Made by a program: the position numbers and the translations under genes
Shown: positions 25,257 to 34,339 of the stretch, one piece after another
How positions within the stretch are numbered: position 1 is the stretch's first letter
Layout of the letters: the number at the start of each line of letters is the position of its first letter
The notes under the pieces: generated by a model
What the model was told of the DNA's origin: nothing
The model's database searches: none
Seen by the model: only the letters and a program-made list of their open reading frames with translations
Source: an uncultured Litoreibacter sp.
GTDB lineage: Bacteria > Pseudomonadota > Alphaproteobacteria > Rhodobacterales > Rhodobacteraceae
NCBI GenBank assembly: GCA_947501685.1
Contig: CANMWQ010000003.1
Location: 62,001 to 126,000, forward strand
Reading direction: 5' to 3'
Length of the DNA: 64,000 bases

Positions 25257-26869
25257 CCAAAGAGCGCCTCTCCCTCTTCGACACCACGCTGCGTGACGGG
25301 AACCAGACCCAGGGCGTGCAATTCTCCGCCTCTGAAAAGGTACAGATCGCCCAGATTTTGGACCAGATTGGCCTTGATTATATCGAAGCAGGCTGGCCCG
25401 GCGCGAACCCGACCGACACGGAGTTCTTCGCGCAACCCCCTGTTACAAAAGCAAAAATGACGGCCTTTGGGATGACCAAACGGGCAGGGCGCTCCGCTGA
25501 AAACGATGACGTGCTCGCCGTCGTTATGAACGCCAACACGGCTGCGGTTTGCCTTGTCGGCAAGACACATGATTTCCACGTCAAGACCGCTCTGGGCATC
25601 TCGCTGGAAGAGAATATTGAAAATATTTCTCAATCTTTCAAACACATAGCCGCTAATAATCGCGAAGCCATCTTCGACGCCGAGCATTTTTTCGACGGCT
25701 ACAAGGCCAATCCCGACTACGCCTTGCAAGCCATCCACGCCGCCTTCGACGCCGGCACCCGCTGGATTGCCCTGTGCGACACCAATGGTGGCACCTTGCC
25801 GTCCGAAATTAGTGATATAGTACAACAGGTTATCGCCTCTGGCATACCCGGAAGCCATGTCGCGATCCACACGCATAATGACACCGAAAATGCCGTCGCG
25901 GGCAGCCTTGCGGCCATTGATGCCGGGGCGCGGCAAGTGCAAGGCACGCTCAACGGTCTGGGCGAGCGCTGCGGCAATGCCAACCTGACCTCAATTATCC
26001 CAACTTTACTGTTAAAACAACGCTATAGGGAGCGTTTCGAATGTGGAGTTTCGGAAGAAAACCTGCATCTTCTGACCCTCGCTAGCCGCAAATTGGACGA
26101 CATTCTGAACCGCGTCCCCAACAAACACGCAGCCTATGTCGGTGCTTCGGCCTTCGCGCATAAATCCGGGCTGCATGCCTCGGCCATTTTGAAGGACCCA
26201 AGCACCTATGAACATGTCGATCCGGCATTGGTCGGCAACACCCGGATCGTGCCGATGTCCAATCAGGCGGGGCAGTCTAACCTACGGAAAAGGTTGACGG
26301 AAATGGGGGTTGAGGTCTCTGACAAAACAGCTCTGCCGCGCATTTTGGAGCGCATCAAACAGGCCGAAGAGCAGGGCTATAGCTACGACACGGCGCAGGC
26401 CTCTTTCGAGCTTTTGGCGCGGGACGAGCTGGGCTTGATCCCCAATTTCTTCGAGGTGAAGCGCTACAAGGTCACCGTGGAGCGCCGGAAAAACAAGTAT
26501 AACCAGATGGTTAGCCTGTCCGAGGCAATGGTCGTCGTGAAAGTCGGCGGCAAAAAGATGCTCTCTGTCAGTGAAAGCATGGACGCTGACGGTTCTGACC
26601 GCGGCCCGGTGAATGCGCTGTCCAAGGCGCTCGCCAAGGATTTGGGGCCGTATTCGGCGATCCTTGAGGACATGCATCTTGTTGATTTCAAAGTCAGAAT
26701 TACCCAAGGCGGGACGGAGGCCGTCACCCGTGTGATCATCGACAGCGCTGACGGCGCGGGCCGTCTCTGGTCGACCGTGGGCGTGTCGCCCAACATTGTT
26801 GACGCCAGTTTCGAGGCGCTTTTGGACGCGATCAACTGGAAACTCATTCAGGAGGGCGCCAAGGCATGA
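25253..26869 (+). CDS. cimA: (R)-citramalate synthase
   Basis: Acyltransferase of 538 aa of the isopropylmalate/citramalate synthase family. It condenses pyruvate and acetyl-CoA to citramalate, the first step of the threonine-independent isoleucine route. The barrel opens LFDTTLRDGNQTQGVQFS with metal-binding aspartate, then YIEAGWPGANPTD, and HTHNDTENAVAGS. The C-terminal LeuA-type regulatory domain ends near FEALLDAINWKL. The overall form is the TIGR00977 citramalate synthase class rather than LeuA. Start at ATG 25253 overlaps a small upstream ORF. It follows cysS and overlaps the next gene by 4 bp. Confidence 0.9.
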   Translation: MTKERLSLFDTTLRDGNQTQGVQFSASEKVQIAQILDQIGLDYIEAGWPGANPTDTEFFAQPPVTKAKMTAFGMTKRAGRSAENDDVLAVVMNANTAAVCLVGKTHDFHVKTALGISLEENIENISQSFKHIAANNREAIFDAEHFFDGYKANPDYALQAIHAAFDAGTRWIALCDTNGGTLPSEISDIVQQVIASGIPGSHVAIHTHNDTENAVAGSLAAIDAGARQVQGTLNGLGERCGNANLTSIIPTLLLKQRYRERFECGVSEENLHLLTLASRKLDDILNRVPNKHAAYVGASAFAHKSGLHASAILKDPSTYEHVDPALVGNTRIVPMSNQAGQSNLRKRLTEMGVEVSDKTALPRILERIKQAEEQGYSYDTAQASFELLARDELGLIPNFFEVKRYKVTVERRKNKYNQMVSLSEAMVVVKVGGKKMLSVSESMDADGSDRGPVNALSKALAKDLGPYSAILEDMHLVDFKVRITQGGTEAVTRVIIDSADGAGRLWSTVGVSPNIVDASFEALLDAINWKLIQEGAKA

Positions 26870-27636
26870 GCCTTGAGGCCTGCAAGGAACTGGTGCGTGC
26901 GGGTGATCCAGATCGCTATGAGGTCACCGTCTTAGCCCCTGAAAACGTTCAGAAAGTCCTCTGGCCGCTTTACGCGTTCAATGTCGAGGTGACCCGCGCG
27001 CCTTGGGTCACGCAAGAGCCAATGATCGCCGAGATCCGCCTGCAATGGTGGCGCGACGCTTTGTCCGAGATCCGCGAAGGCAAACAGGTCCGCTCCCATG
27101 CGGTCACGGTGCCTCTGGCCGAGATACTGGACCCCGAAGGGGCCATGGTGCTCGACAAACTCGTCGAAGCCCGCGCATGGGATATATACGCCGATGCGTT
27201 TCCCAATCGCGAGAGCTTTGATGCCTATATCGACGCGACCTATGGCAACCTGATCTGGACCGCTGCACGGCTTATTGCACCTGAGGCGGAAGAAAAAATC
27301 ATCCGCAAATTCGCCTATGGCTGCGGGATCGCGGCGATGCTGCGGGCCACGGCGCGGCTCAAATCCATGGGGCGCAGTCCACTGTTTGATGACAATGTCA
27401 CTGCGTTTCACAAATTGGCCAGGCACGGGTTTTTCAACATGAATTACGCCATCAGGGCGCGCAAGAGCCTGCCTAAATCGCTTGAGCCTTTGCTGATGTC
27501 AGGTTGGAACGCGTTCCCGACTTTCATTTCCGTGCGTCACAACGCGCAAAGAATTTACGAGCACGGTTTCACGCAAAGCGAGTTTTCGCGGCGCTACCGG
27601 ATCTTGAAGCTCAGCCTCTTTGGGTGGTGGCGCTAG
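26866..27636 (+). CDS. Squalene/phytoene-synthase-fold protein lacking Asp-rich motifs
   Basis: Protein of 256 aa with the all-helical squalene/phytoene synthase fold (VLWPLYAFNVEVTRAPW, IAEIRLQWWRDALSEI, YGNLIWTAARLI). The catalytic DxxxD motifs are missing: the first reads NVEVTR where DDxxD is expected, and the later position reads MLRATARLKSMG instead of NILRDxxED. It therefore resembles NDUFAF6-like non-catalytic members, one of which is a mitochondrial complex I assembly factor. ATGA overlap with cimA; its stop codon shares CTAG with the convergent MFS gene. Confidence 0.75.
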   Translation: MSLEACKELVRAGDPDRYEVTVLAPENVQKVLWPLYAFNVEVTRAPWVTQEPMIAEIRLQWWRDALSEIREGKQVRSHAVTVPLAEILDPEGAMVLDKLVEARAWDIYADAFPNRESFDAYIDATYGNLIWTAARLIAPEAEEKIIRKFAYGCGIAAMLRATARLKSMGRSPLFDDNVTAFHKLARHGFFNMNYAIRARKSLPKSLEPLLMSGWNAFPTFISVRHNAQRIYEHGFTQSEFSRRYRILKLSLFGWWR

Positions 27637-28865
27637 GCCGCGCGGCGGCGTTCCACGATCAGCCAGACCAGCGCGCCGCCGGCCAAGGCCAGGAATGGCC
27701 CCATAGCGTAGTTGACGGCGTTCCAACCCTCAACGGGCGTGCCGCCGGAGCAGTTCATCAGCCCGCCGGATGCCAGCGAGGCCACGGTGACGCAGCCAAA
27801 GACCAGTGCGTCGTTCAGGCCCTGGATGCGGCCGCGCTCTGACGGGGCGTGGGAGCTGGCGAGCAATGTGGTTGCCCCGATGAAGCCGAAATTCCAGCCA
27901 AGGCCCAGCAAGATCAGCGCGCCGTAGAAATTGGTTAGCTCAACCCCGGACAGCGCCACGCCGCCCGCAAAGGCCAATATAACAAGGCCCGCGCCGATGA
28001 TCTTTTCGACGCCAAAGCGTGCGATCAGGTGGCCAGTGAAGAAAGACGGCGCGAACATCGCCAGCACATGGGCGGAGACGATGTCATTGGCGTTGTCATT
28101 GGTAAAGCCGCAGCCGACCACGGCCAATGGCGTCGAGGTCATCACCAAGTTCATCAGCGAATAGGCGACCATGGCGCAGATGATGGCGACGATGATGCGC
28201 GGGTCCTTTAACAGCTCCATCTTGCTGCGCGCCGCCTTGGTGCCCACTGCGATGGCCGTGTCCACCTTGCCGGGCAAATCAAGCGCGAAAAACAAGAACA
28301 GGCCCACCAGATTCAGCACGACGACGGCAGCGTAGGTGCCGAAAAACGGGATCATCCAGGCCTCCATCACGCCCTTGTTCAGCTGAGGGCCGACGATGGC
28401 AGACAGCAAGCCCCCGGCCATGACGTAGGAGATGGCCTTGGGTTTGAAGCTGTCCGACGCCAGATCGGTCGCGGCGAAGCGGTAGAAGCCCTGTGCGGAC
28501 ATGTAGATGCCGGTCAGGTAGCTGCCGGCCAGCAGGGTCAGGAAAGAGCCGATATAGAGCCCGTAGGCGGCGACAGCGGCCCCGGCGGCCCCGGCCAGTG
28601 CGCCGAGGATAAAGCCCGCCCGGCGGCCGTTTTTTTGCATATACGGACTGATCCACGGAGCCGTGGTCATGGAGCCAAACACGATCATGGAGATCGGCAG
28701 CGTCGCCAGACAGGGGTTCGTCGACAACATGTTGCCCGCCAGCCCGCCTGTTACGAAAATCATCGGCATTTGCGCGCCAAGGATCGCTTGGGCCAGAACC
28801 AGCACGATTACATTACGTTTGGCGCGGCGGTCATCCGTGTCGAGGGTGGGGACGAAATCTGTCAT
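27633..28865 (-). CDS. MFS transporter
   Basis: Inner-membrane permease of 410 aa with about 12 hydrophobic segments. A short basic N-terminus (TDDRRAKRN) precedes the first segment. The loop PYMQKNGRRAGFILGALAG fits the MFS motif A position after TM2, and SERGRIQGLNDALVFG fits the equivalent loop in the second half. It is 27 bp downstream of cobB on the same strand, so it may belong to the cobA-cobB transcript. Substrate unknown. The stop shares CTAG with the convergent squalene-synthase-fold gene. Confidence 0.85.
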   Translation of the reverse strand: MTDFVPTLDTDDRRAKRNVIVLVLAQAILGAQMPMIFVTGGLAGNMLSTNPCLATLPISMIVFGSMTTAPWISPYMQKNGRRAGFILGALAGAAGAAVAAYGLYIGSFLTLLAGSYLTGIYMSAQGFYRFAATDLASDSFKPKAISYVMAGGLLSAIVGPQLNKGVMEAWMIPFFGTYAAVVVLNLVGLFLFFALDLPGKVDTAIAVGTKAARSKMELLKDPRIIVAIICAMVAYSLMNLVMTSTPLAVVGCGFTNDNANDIVSAHVLAMFAPSFFTGHLIARFGVEKIIGAGLVILAFAGGVALSGVELTNFYGALILLGLGWNFGFIGATTLLASSHAPSERGRIQGLNDALVFGCVTVASLASGGLMNCSGGTPVEGWNAVNYAMGPFLALAGGALVWLIVERRRAA

Positions 28866-28892
28866 GGGGTCTGCCCTACGCCTCGGGGCTGA

Positions 28893-30164
28893 TCATGGCA
28901 AGACGCGGTCGATAATATGGGCAAATGAGCCGGACACGCGGCCTTGCACCAAGCCCATCGGGGGCAGAGACGTGCCCTCCGCGTCCTTGGCGTCAAAAAG
29001 CGGTGGGCCGTCGGCTTTCAGCGTGGTGGCGTAGTGGAACTCATGGCCCTTATATTGGCCTTGGAATGGACCTGTTGCGGCGGACAGGTCGCGGTAACCC
29101 AGATGCAGCTTGCGTTTGGCAAAGCTGGTTTGAAGCGGCAGCAGACCGGCCATCTCATGGGGGGTGCCATCCGCATCGGTCAGGCTTTCTCCAAGGGCCA
29201 TGTAGCCACCGCATTCTCCATAAATATCAGTGCTCTGCGCGGCGTTCCTCAAGCCTTCTATAAAATTGTCTGCTTTTGCCAGGGTGGCGGCGTGCAGCTC
29301 CGGATATCCGCCGGGCAGGAAGATCAGGTCGGCGCTTGGAATGCGGTCATTGGCCAGCGGTGAAAACAGGCTCATCGTGACCCCGGCCTGCACCCATTCC
29401 CGGATCAGATGCGGGTAGCAAAAGGAAAACGCTTGATCATGGGCAATGGCGATGTGACGCCGGTTTGGCGGAACGGGGCGCAGGCCGACTGGCTTGGGTA
29501 GCGGCGCGGTGAGGCGCAAGAGCGCGTCGATATCCACCTCCTCGCTGATCTGTGCCGCAGCGGCATCAAGAAAGCCTTCGAGATTGTCATGCTCGCCTGC
29601 TTGCACCAAGCCAAGATGCCGCGAGGGGGTAGCGAGCTCTGGGTCGCGTGTGACAACACCCAAAACGGGAATATCAAGCGAGGACAATGCTTTGCGGACC
29701 ATTCTTGCATGTCTCGGACTGCCGATTTTATTCAGGATAACCCCTGCGACCCGGACCTCCGGGTCAAACCCCGCAAAGCCCGCGACGATGGGCGCTACGG
29801 ATTGCGCGATGTGGGAGGCGTCGACGACCAAAACAACCGGCAGGCGCAGCAGGCGCGCGAGGTCCGCAACCGCGCCTTTGCCGTCAGGGGGTGCTCCGTC
29901 AAACAGGCCCATTGCGCCCTCGATAACTAGCAGATCATCGCCGGAGGCCAGCTCCCGGATGCGGTCAGGCGACATGGCCCAAGCATCTAGATTAACGCAA
30001 GGCTGGCCACAGGCGGCTTCGTGAAATTTCGGGTCGATATAGTCGGGGCCGGATTTCGCGCCGCGCACCTGTATGCCGCGATCGCGCAAGGCGCGCAGGA
30101 GGCCCAGTGTCACGGTGGTTTTGCCGCTGCCAGAAGACGGTGCCGCGATGATCAGGCCGGGCAT
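28893..30164 (-). CDS. cobB: Cobyrinate a,c-diamide synthase
   Basis: Glutamine-dependent amidotransferase of 423 aa that amidates two side chains of the corrin ring (CobB/CbiA type). The N-terminal P-loop is IIAAPSSGSGKTTVTLGLLRAL, followed by KSGPDYIDPKFHEAA. The C-terminal type 1 glutaminase domain has the nucleophilic cysteine in YGECGGYMALG and the histidine in KGHEFHYA. Start chosen at ATG 30164 (MPGLIIAAPS); an upstream extension to 30260 overlaps cobA. It follows cobA by 13 bp. Confidence 0.93.
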   Translation of the reverse strand: MPGLIIAAPSSGSGKTTVTLGLLRALRDRGIQVRGAKSGPDYIDPKFHEAACGQPCVNLDAWAMSPDRIRELASGDDLLVIEGAMGLFDGAPPDGKGAVADLARLLRLPVVLVVDASHIAQSVAPIVAGFAGFDPEVRVAGVILNKIGSPRHARMVRKALSSLDIPVLGVVTRDPELATPSRHLGLVQAGEHDNLEGFLDAAAAQISEEVDIDALLRLTAPLPKPVGLRPVPPNRRHIAIAHDQAFSFCYPHLIREWVQAGVTMSLFSPLANDRIPSADLIFLPGGYPELHAATLAKADNFIEGLRNAAQSTDIYGECGGYMALGESLTDADGTPHEMAGLLPLQTSFAKRKLHLGYRDLSAATGPFQGQYKGHEFHYATTLKADGPPLFDAKDAEGTSLPPMGLVQGRVSGSFAHIIDRVLP

Positions 30165-30177
30165 GCCGGGGCCTTCG

Positions 30178-31029
30178 TCATGCGCTTTCCGCAGGTCTGC
30201 CGCGCCCCAGCGGGTCCAGCGCCCGTGGGGGCGTGCCGTCAAGCATGGTTTGCCAATCAAGCACCTGACGCATCATCACGGAACGCCCGACGCAGATAAT
30301 GGCAGGCGGCTCAAAGCCATGGGCGGCAATGTCGGCAACGCAGGTGGCAAGCGTGGTTTCCAAAACGCGCTGCTCAGGCGTGGTGGCGGTGGTGACCACG
30401 GCGACGGGCTCCGAGCCATTGCGCCCGGCAGCCATCAGCTCAGCGGCGATCCGCGCGATATGTTTCATGCCCATATAGATGACGATCACCTGACTGCCGC
30501 GTGCAATGGCCGGCCAATCGAGCGTGCCCGTCGCATTGCCGGATTGATCGTGCCCCGTGACAAAGGTCACCGATTGGTTGACGTCGCGATGGGTGACAGG
30601 GATGCCCGCATAGGCCAACCCACCGATGCCTGCGCTGATGCCGGGGATGATGCGGATGGGCACGCCATGTTGCACGAGGCTTTGCGCCTCCTCGCCGCCA
30701 CGGCCAAAGACAAACGGATCGCCACCTTTCAACCGCAGCACACGTTTGCCTTGGCGGGCCAGCTCGACGAGCCGGAGCGAGATGTCACGTTGCTTGGCCG
30801 AAGGTTTGCCGCCACGTTTGCCGGCATATTCGTGCAGCGCCTGCGGGGCCCAATCCAGAATGCTCTCCTGCACCAGCGCGTCATAGATCACCACATCCGC
30901 CTGCCGCAGCGCGTTGAGCGCGTGCAGGGTCAAGAGCCCGGGGTCGCCGGGTCCGGCGCCACACAGCCAGACCCAGCCGGGTTCAAGCATGGGCCAGTTG
31001 TGGGCCGGAAATGGGATCGAGTCGGTCAT
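30178..31029 (-). CDS. cobA: Uroporphyrinogen-III C-methyltransferase
   Basis: SAM-dependent methyltransferase of 283 aa making precorrin-2 at the entry to cobalamin (and siroheme) synthesis. Landmarks are VWLCGAGPGDPGLLTLHAL, the RLKGGDPFVFGRGGEE motif, PGISAGIGGLAYAGIPVTHRD and IYMGMKHI. Start at ATG 31029. The frame extends to 31485, but that portion is antisense to cbiD and has no similarity. Divergent from cbiD across 97 bp, in which no cobalamin riboswitch was recognised. Confidence 0.94.
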   Translation of the reverse strand: MTDSIPFPAHNWPMLEPGWVWLCGAGPGDPGLLTLHALNALRQADVVIYDALVQESILDWAPQALHEYAGKRGGKPSAKQRDISLRLVELARQGKRVLRLKGGDPFVFGRGGEEAQSLVQHGVPIRIIPGISAGIGGLAYAGIPVTHRDVNQSVTFVTGHDQSGNATGTLDWPAIARGSQVIVIYMGMKHIARIAAELMAAGRNGSEPVAVVTTATTPEQRVLETTLATCVADIAAHGFEPPAIICVGRSVMMRQVLDWQTMLDGTPPRALDPLGRGRPAESA

Positions 31030-31126
31030 GTCCCCAATATGCCCGCGCCGTGCCGCGCTGAAAAGCGAAACCACGACGCAAGATGGGTCATTGGCGGCGC
31101 GAAATTTGCCTCTATAGTCCCGCGTC

Positions 31127-32182
31127 ATGACCAACGACCCCGCAACACGCCTGCGCCGAGGCTGGACCACCGGCGCCTGCGCCACGGCTGCCACCAAGGC
31201 GGCGTTGCAGATGCTGTGGGGCGGGGATGTGCCCGCGACGGTGTCGATCACCTTGCCGAAAGGAGAGCAGCCGGTTTTTGCGCTGCATGACGCGTCGAGC
31301 GGCGCGGGCTGGGCGCAGGTGGCGATTGAAAAAGACGCGGGCGACGACCCCGACGTGACGCATGGCGCGATCATAGAGGCGCGGGTGGAGGCCTCAAAGG
31401 GTGGTGTCGTGTTCAAGGCGGGCGAGGGGGTTGGCCGTGTGACCAAGCCGGGCCTGCCGATTGCAACGGGTGAGCCCGCCATCAACCCGGTGCCGCGCCA
31501 GCTGATGCAGGACGTGGTGGCCGAGATGGCCGCATATTATGGCCAGCTTGCGGACGTCACGATCACCATCTCCGTGCGGGACGGCGCGGCTTTGGCGTTG
31601 AAGACATGGAACCCCAGGTTGGGTATTGAAGGCGGCTTGTCGATCCTTGGCACCACCGGCGTGGTACGCCCGTTTTCCTGTGCGGCCTGGATCGCGTCGA
31701 TCCACCGGGGCATTGATGTGGCGCGGGCCACGCAGACGGCGCATGTGGCGGGGTGCACCGGGGCCACAAGCGAAGCGGTGGTGCAAAAGCTGTACGGGCT
31801 GCCGGATCACGCGATGCTGGATATGGGCGATTTCGTCGGCGGCTTGATGAAATATCTGAAGAAAAACCCGGTGGCACGGATTACCATCGGCGGCGGGATT
31901 GGCAAGATGACCAAGCTGGCTCAGGGCGCGCGGGATTTGCACTCAAAGCGCTCGCAGGTAGATTTTGCAGCCCTCGGGGATATGGCCGTGGCCGCCGGTT
32001 TGCCCGATACGCGCGACGCCAACACTGCGTTGGAGGCGTTGGAGCGCGCGGGGCCGGAGCTGGCGCGCTTGGTGGCGGAAACCGCGCGTGAGCAGGTCTG
32101 CGAGATGCTTTCGGGGGGCGAGATCGCTGTCGATACCGTGGTGATCGACCGGGCGGGCACAATCATGGGGCGCGCGGGTTGA
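31127..32182 (+). CDS. cbiD: Cobalt-precorrin-5B C1-methyltransferase
   Basis: Corrin-ring C1 methyltransferase of 351 aa. The family opening LRRGWTTGACATAATKAAL is present, followed by DVTIT, FSCAAWIASIHRGIDVAR and RITIGGGIGKMTKLAQG. CbiD is classically part of the oxygen-independent pathway, whereas the co-located cobA, cobB and cobK names come from aerobic producers. Its stop overlaps the cobK start (TGATG). Confidence 0.93.
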   Translation: MTNDPATRLRRGWTTGACATAATKAALQMLWGGDVPATVSITLPKGEQPVFALHDASSGAGWAQVAIEKDAGDDPDVTHGAIIEARVEASKGGVVFKAGEGVGRVTKPGLPIATGEPAINPVPRQLMQDVVAEMAAYYGQLADVTITISVRDGAALALKTWNPRLGIEGGLSILGTTGVVRPFSCAAWIASIHRGIDVARATQTAHVAGCTGATSEAVVQKLYGLPDHAMLDMGDFVGGLMKYLKKNPVARITIGGGIGKMTKLAQGARDLHSKRSQVDFAALGDMAVAAGLPDTRDANTALEALERAGPELARLVAETAREQVCEMLSGGEIAVDTVVIDRAGTIMGRAG

Positions 32183-32919
32183 TGCGGATTTTGCTGCTTG
32201 CTGGCACCGGAGAGGCGGCGGAGCTGGCTCGTCTGTTGAGTGATGCAGGGCATGAGGTGACCAGTTCGCTGGCCGGGGTCACGCGGTCTCCAAAGGCTTT
32301 GGCGGGGCAGGTGCGCAGCGGTGGGTTTGGTGGCGATGCGGGGTTTGAGGCCTGGCTTGAGGCGCATCAACCTGAGCTGGTGATTGACGCCACGCATCCC
32401 TTTGCGGCGCGTGTGTCACGGCGCAGTGCGCGGATTTGCGACAAGCTGGGAGTGAGATATCTTCAACTCCTCCGCCCGCCTTGGCCGGTTCTGCCGGAGC
32501 GGCAGCAGCATGAGGTGGCCTGCGTCGCGGAGGCGCGTGCCTTGGTGCCAACCGGCTCGGTCGTGTTTTTGGCGACAGGCCGCCAGACGCTGGACAGCTT
32601 TGGGGGTTTCAGCGATTGCCATCTGATTTGCCGCCAGATTGAGCCGCCGGAGGGACCATTTCCCTTTCCAAATGGCGCATTTCGGATTGGGCGGCCTCCG
32701 TTCTCTGTTGAGGATGAGGTGGCATTGTTCGAAGAACTGGACGTGGATTGGTTGATCGTGAAAAACGCGGGCGGAGCGGCGTCTTATTCCAAGATCGAGG
32801 CCGCAGGGCAGTTGGGGATCCCTGTGATCTTTCTGGCCCGGCCCCAGCAACCAGATGCCGAACGGGTGGCGCATATTCAGGACGTCATGGATTGGGTCGC
32901 GCGCCATGCGGATCATTAA
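32182..32919 (+). CDS. cobK: Precorrin-6A / cobalt-precorrin-6A reductase
   Basis: NAD(P)H-dependent reductase of 245 aa reducing the corrin macrocycle. It opens RILLLAGTGEAAELARLL, with VIDATHPFAARVS, RYLQLLRPPWP and VFLATGRQTLDSF, and has DWLIVKNAGGAASYSKIEAA near the end. All are CobK/CbiJ landmarks. Start at ATG 32182 overlaps the cbiD stop. The end overlaps the glycosylase start by 14 bp, so the three are one transcript. Confidence 0.9.
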   Translation: MRILLLAGTGEAAELARLLSDAGHEVTSSLAGVTRSPKALAGQVRSGGFGGDAGFEAWLEAHQPELVIDATHPFAARVSRRSARICDKLGVRYLQLLRPPWPVLPERQQHEVACVAEARALVPTGSVVFLATGRQTLDSFGGFSDCHLICRQIEPPEGPFPFPNGAFRIGRPPFSVEDEVALFEELDVDWLIVKNAGGAASYSKIEAAGQLGIPVIFLARPQQPDAERVAHIQDVMDWVARHADH

Positions 32920-33529
32920 GGGGGAGGCCGACGTGGCCGAAGGGGCCCTGTGGTTGTCTGAGACCCACCCTTATTTTGCGCAGATCCTGCCCGACATGAC
33001 GCCCTTGCCCTTGCGCCTGCGCCCGGACGGGTTCGGGCAGCTTTTGGGGGCGATCGTGGGCCAGCAGGTCAGCACGGCCTCGGCTGCGGCGATCATCGCC
33101 AAGCTGGATGCGGCAGGGTTTCTGGAGGAGGGCGCCGTGGCGCGTGCCTCTGAGGAGGAGCTCAGAGCCTGCGGCCTGTCGCGCCAGAAAATCCGCTACG
33201 CCCAAGAGCTGGCCCGCGCCCGGATCGACTACGCCGCCTTGCGCGAGGCGGACAGCGCTGCGGTGGTCAAGACCCTGACCGCCGTTCCGGGCATTGGGGC
33301 GTGGACGGCGGAGATCTATGCGATGTTCTCGCTGGGCCATGCAGATGTCTTCGCCCCTGGCGATCTGGCGCTGCAAATCGCGGCGCAGGACATGCTGGGG
33401 TTAGAGGGGCGCCCGAGCGAAAAACAGCTGCGCCTTATTGCCCAAGACTGGAGCCCGTGGAGGTCCGTTGCGGCCCGCGCGCTCTTTGCCTATTACCGGG
33501 TGATCAAAGGACGAGAAGGGCTGGCGTAA
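32906..33529 (+). CDS. DNA-3-methyladenine glycosylase II (AlkA type)
   Basis: HhH-GPD superfamily base-excision glycosylase of 207 aa, without the extra N-terminal domain of E. coli AlkA. The helix-hairpin-helix GPD core is LTAVPGIGAWTAEIYAM, with the catalytic aspartate in DVFAPGDLALQ. QLLGAIVGQQVSTASAAAI forms the first helical region. Start at ATG 32906 inside the cobK end. Coupling to cobK is probably positional rather than functional. Confidence 0.88.
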   Translation: MRIIKGEADVAEGALWLSETHPYFAQILPDMTPLPLRLRPDGFGQLLGAIVGQQVSTASAAAIIAKLDAAGFLEEGAVARASEEELRACGLSRQKIRYAQELARARIDYAALREADSAAVVKTLTAVPGIGAWTAEIYAMFSLGHADVFAPGDLALQIAAQDMLGLEGRPSEKQLRLIAQDWSPWRSVAARALFAYYRVIKGREGLA

Positions 33530-33530
33530 C

Positions 33531-34202
33531 ATGGCACGGACATTGGAAGGGGGCCGCAAGGCCTCGAAATCGGGCGAGGTCAGCTCGGTGGTGATTTTTC
33601 TGCATGGCTACGGGGCAGATGGCTCGGATCTGTTGGGTCTCGCGGACCCTTTGGCGGAGCATTTGCCCGACACGGTCTTTTACGCGCCCAACGCGCCGGA
33701 GCGCTGCATCGGCAACCCGATGGGCTATCAGTGGTTCCCGATCCCGTGGATTGACGGATCATCGGAAGAAGAAGCCGAGACCGGGATACTGGCCGCCGCA
33801 GATGATCTGAATGCCTATCTCGACAGCGTCATGGTCGATGAGGACGTGATGCCCGAGCAGGTTGTTGTGCTGGGCTTTTCGCAAGGTACGATGATGGCGC
33901 TGCATGTGCTGCCACGCCGCGAAGACCCGGTGGCGGGGATTGTCGGCATCTCTGGTCGCTTGATGCGTCCTGAGCTGTTGACCGATGAGGCGCTGAGCAA
34001 GCCTCCGGTGCTGCTGATCCACGGCGACGAGGATGAGGTGGTGCCGCCGATCTCCATGCCCGAGGCGGGGGACGCGCTGCAAGCGGCGGGGTTTGAGGTG
34101 TTTGGCCATGTCATGAAAGGCACCGGCCATGGCATTGCGCCGGACGGGCTGGGTGTGGCGCTGAGCTTTATCGGCAAGCAGTTCAATATTGATCTGGGGT
34201 AG
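33531..34202 (+). CDS. Alpha/beta-hydrolase (phospholipase/carboxylesterase family)
   Basis: Serine esterase of 223 aa. The oxyanion-hole region is VIFLHGYGADGSDL, the nucleophile lies in VLGFSQGTMMALH, the aspartate in LIHGDEDEVVPP and the histidine in KGTGHGIAPDGL, so the triad is complete. No signal peptide, so it is likely cytoplasmic. It begins one base after the glycosylase stop. Relatives are carboxylesterase 2 / acyl-protein-thioesterase-like enzymes; substrate unknown. Confidence 0.87.
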   Translation: MARTLEGGRKASKSGEVSSVVIFLHGYGADGSDLLGLADPLAEHLPDTVFYAPNAPERCIGNPMGYQWFPIPWIDGSSEEEAETGILAAADDLNAYLDSVMVDEDVMPEQVVVLGFSQGTMMALHVLPRREDPVAGIVGISGRLMRPELLTDEALSKPPVLLIHGDEDEVVPPISMPEAGDALQAAGFEVFGHVMKGTGHGIAPDGLGVALSFIGKQFNIDLG

Positions 34203-34279
34203 CGTTAGCGACTGCGGCAAAGCGGCCACATAGCGGGGGTTGTCAGATGCAAACCACGATATATAGTTTGGTTTAAGCG

Positions 34280-34299
34280 AGGGCAGGAGGTCCTGCCCT
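34280..34299. promoter_or_regulatory. 20-bp palindrome upstream of the HNH gene
   Basis: AGGGCAGGA-GG-TCCTGCCCT, 9-bp perfect arms, 41 bp before the HNH start in a 137-bp spacer. It could be an operator for a dimeric regulator or a hairpin ending the upstream transcript. No T-run follows. Confidence 0.4.
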
Positions 34300-34339
34300 G
34301 AGGCTGCCACAGCCGTACAGGGCGGGAGAGACTGCGCGC

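Noticed and set aside
31030-31126. Cobalamin riboswitch between cobA and cbiD
   Set aside because: The spacer is only 97 bp and no B12-box-like segment could be identified.
30178-31485. Extended cobA frame reaching 31485
   Set aside because: The part beyond 31029 is antisense to the start of cbiD and lacks similarity; the family opening lies directly after ATG 31029.
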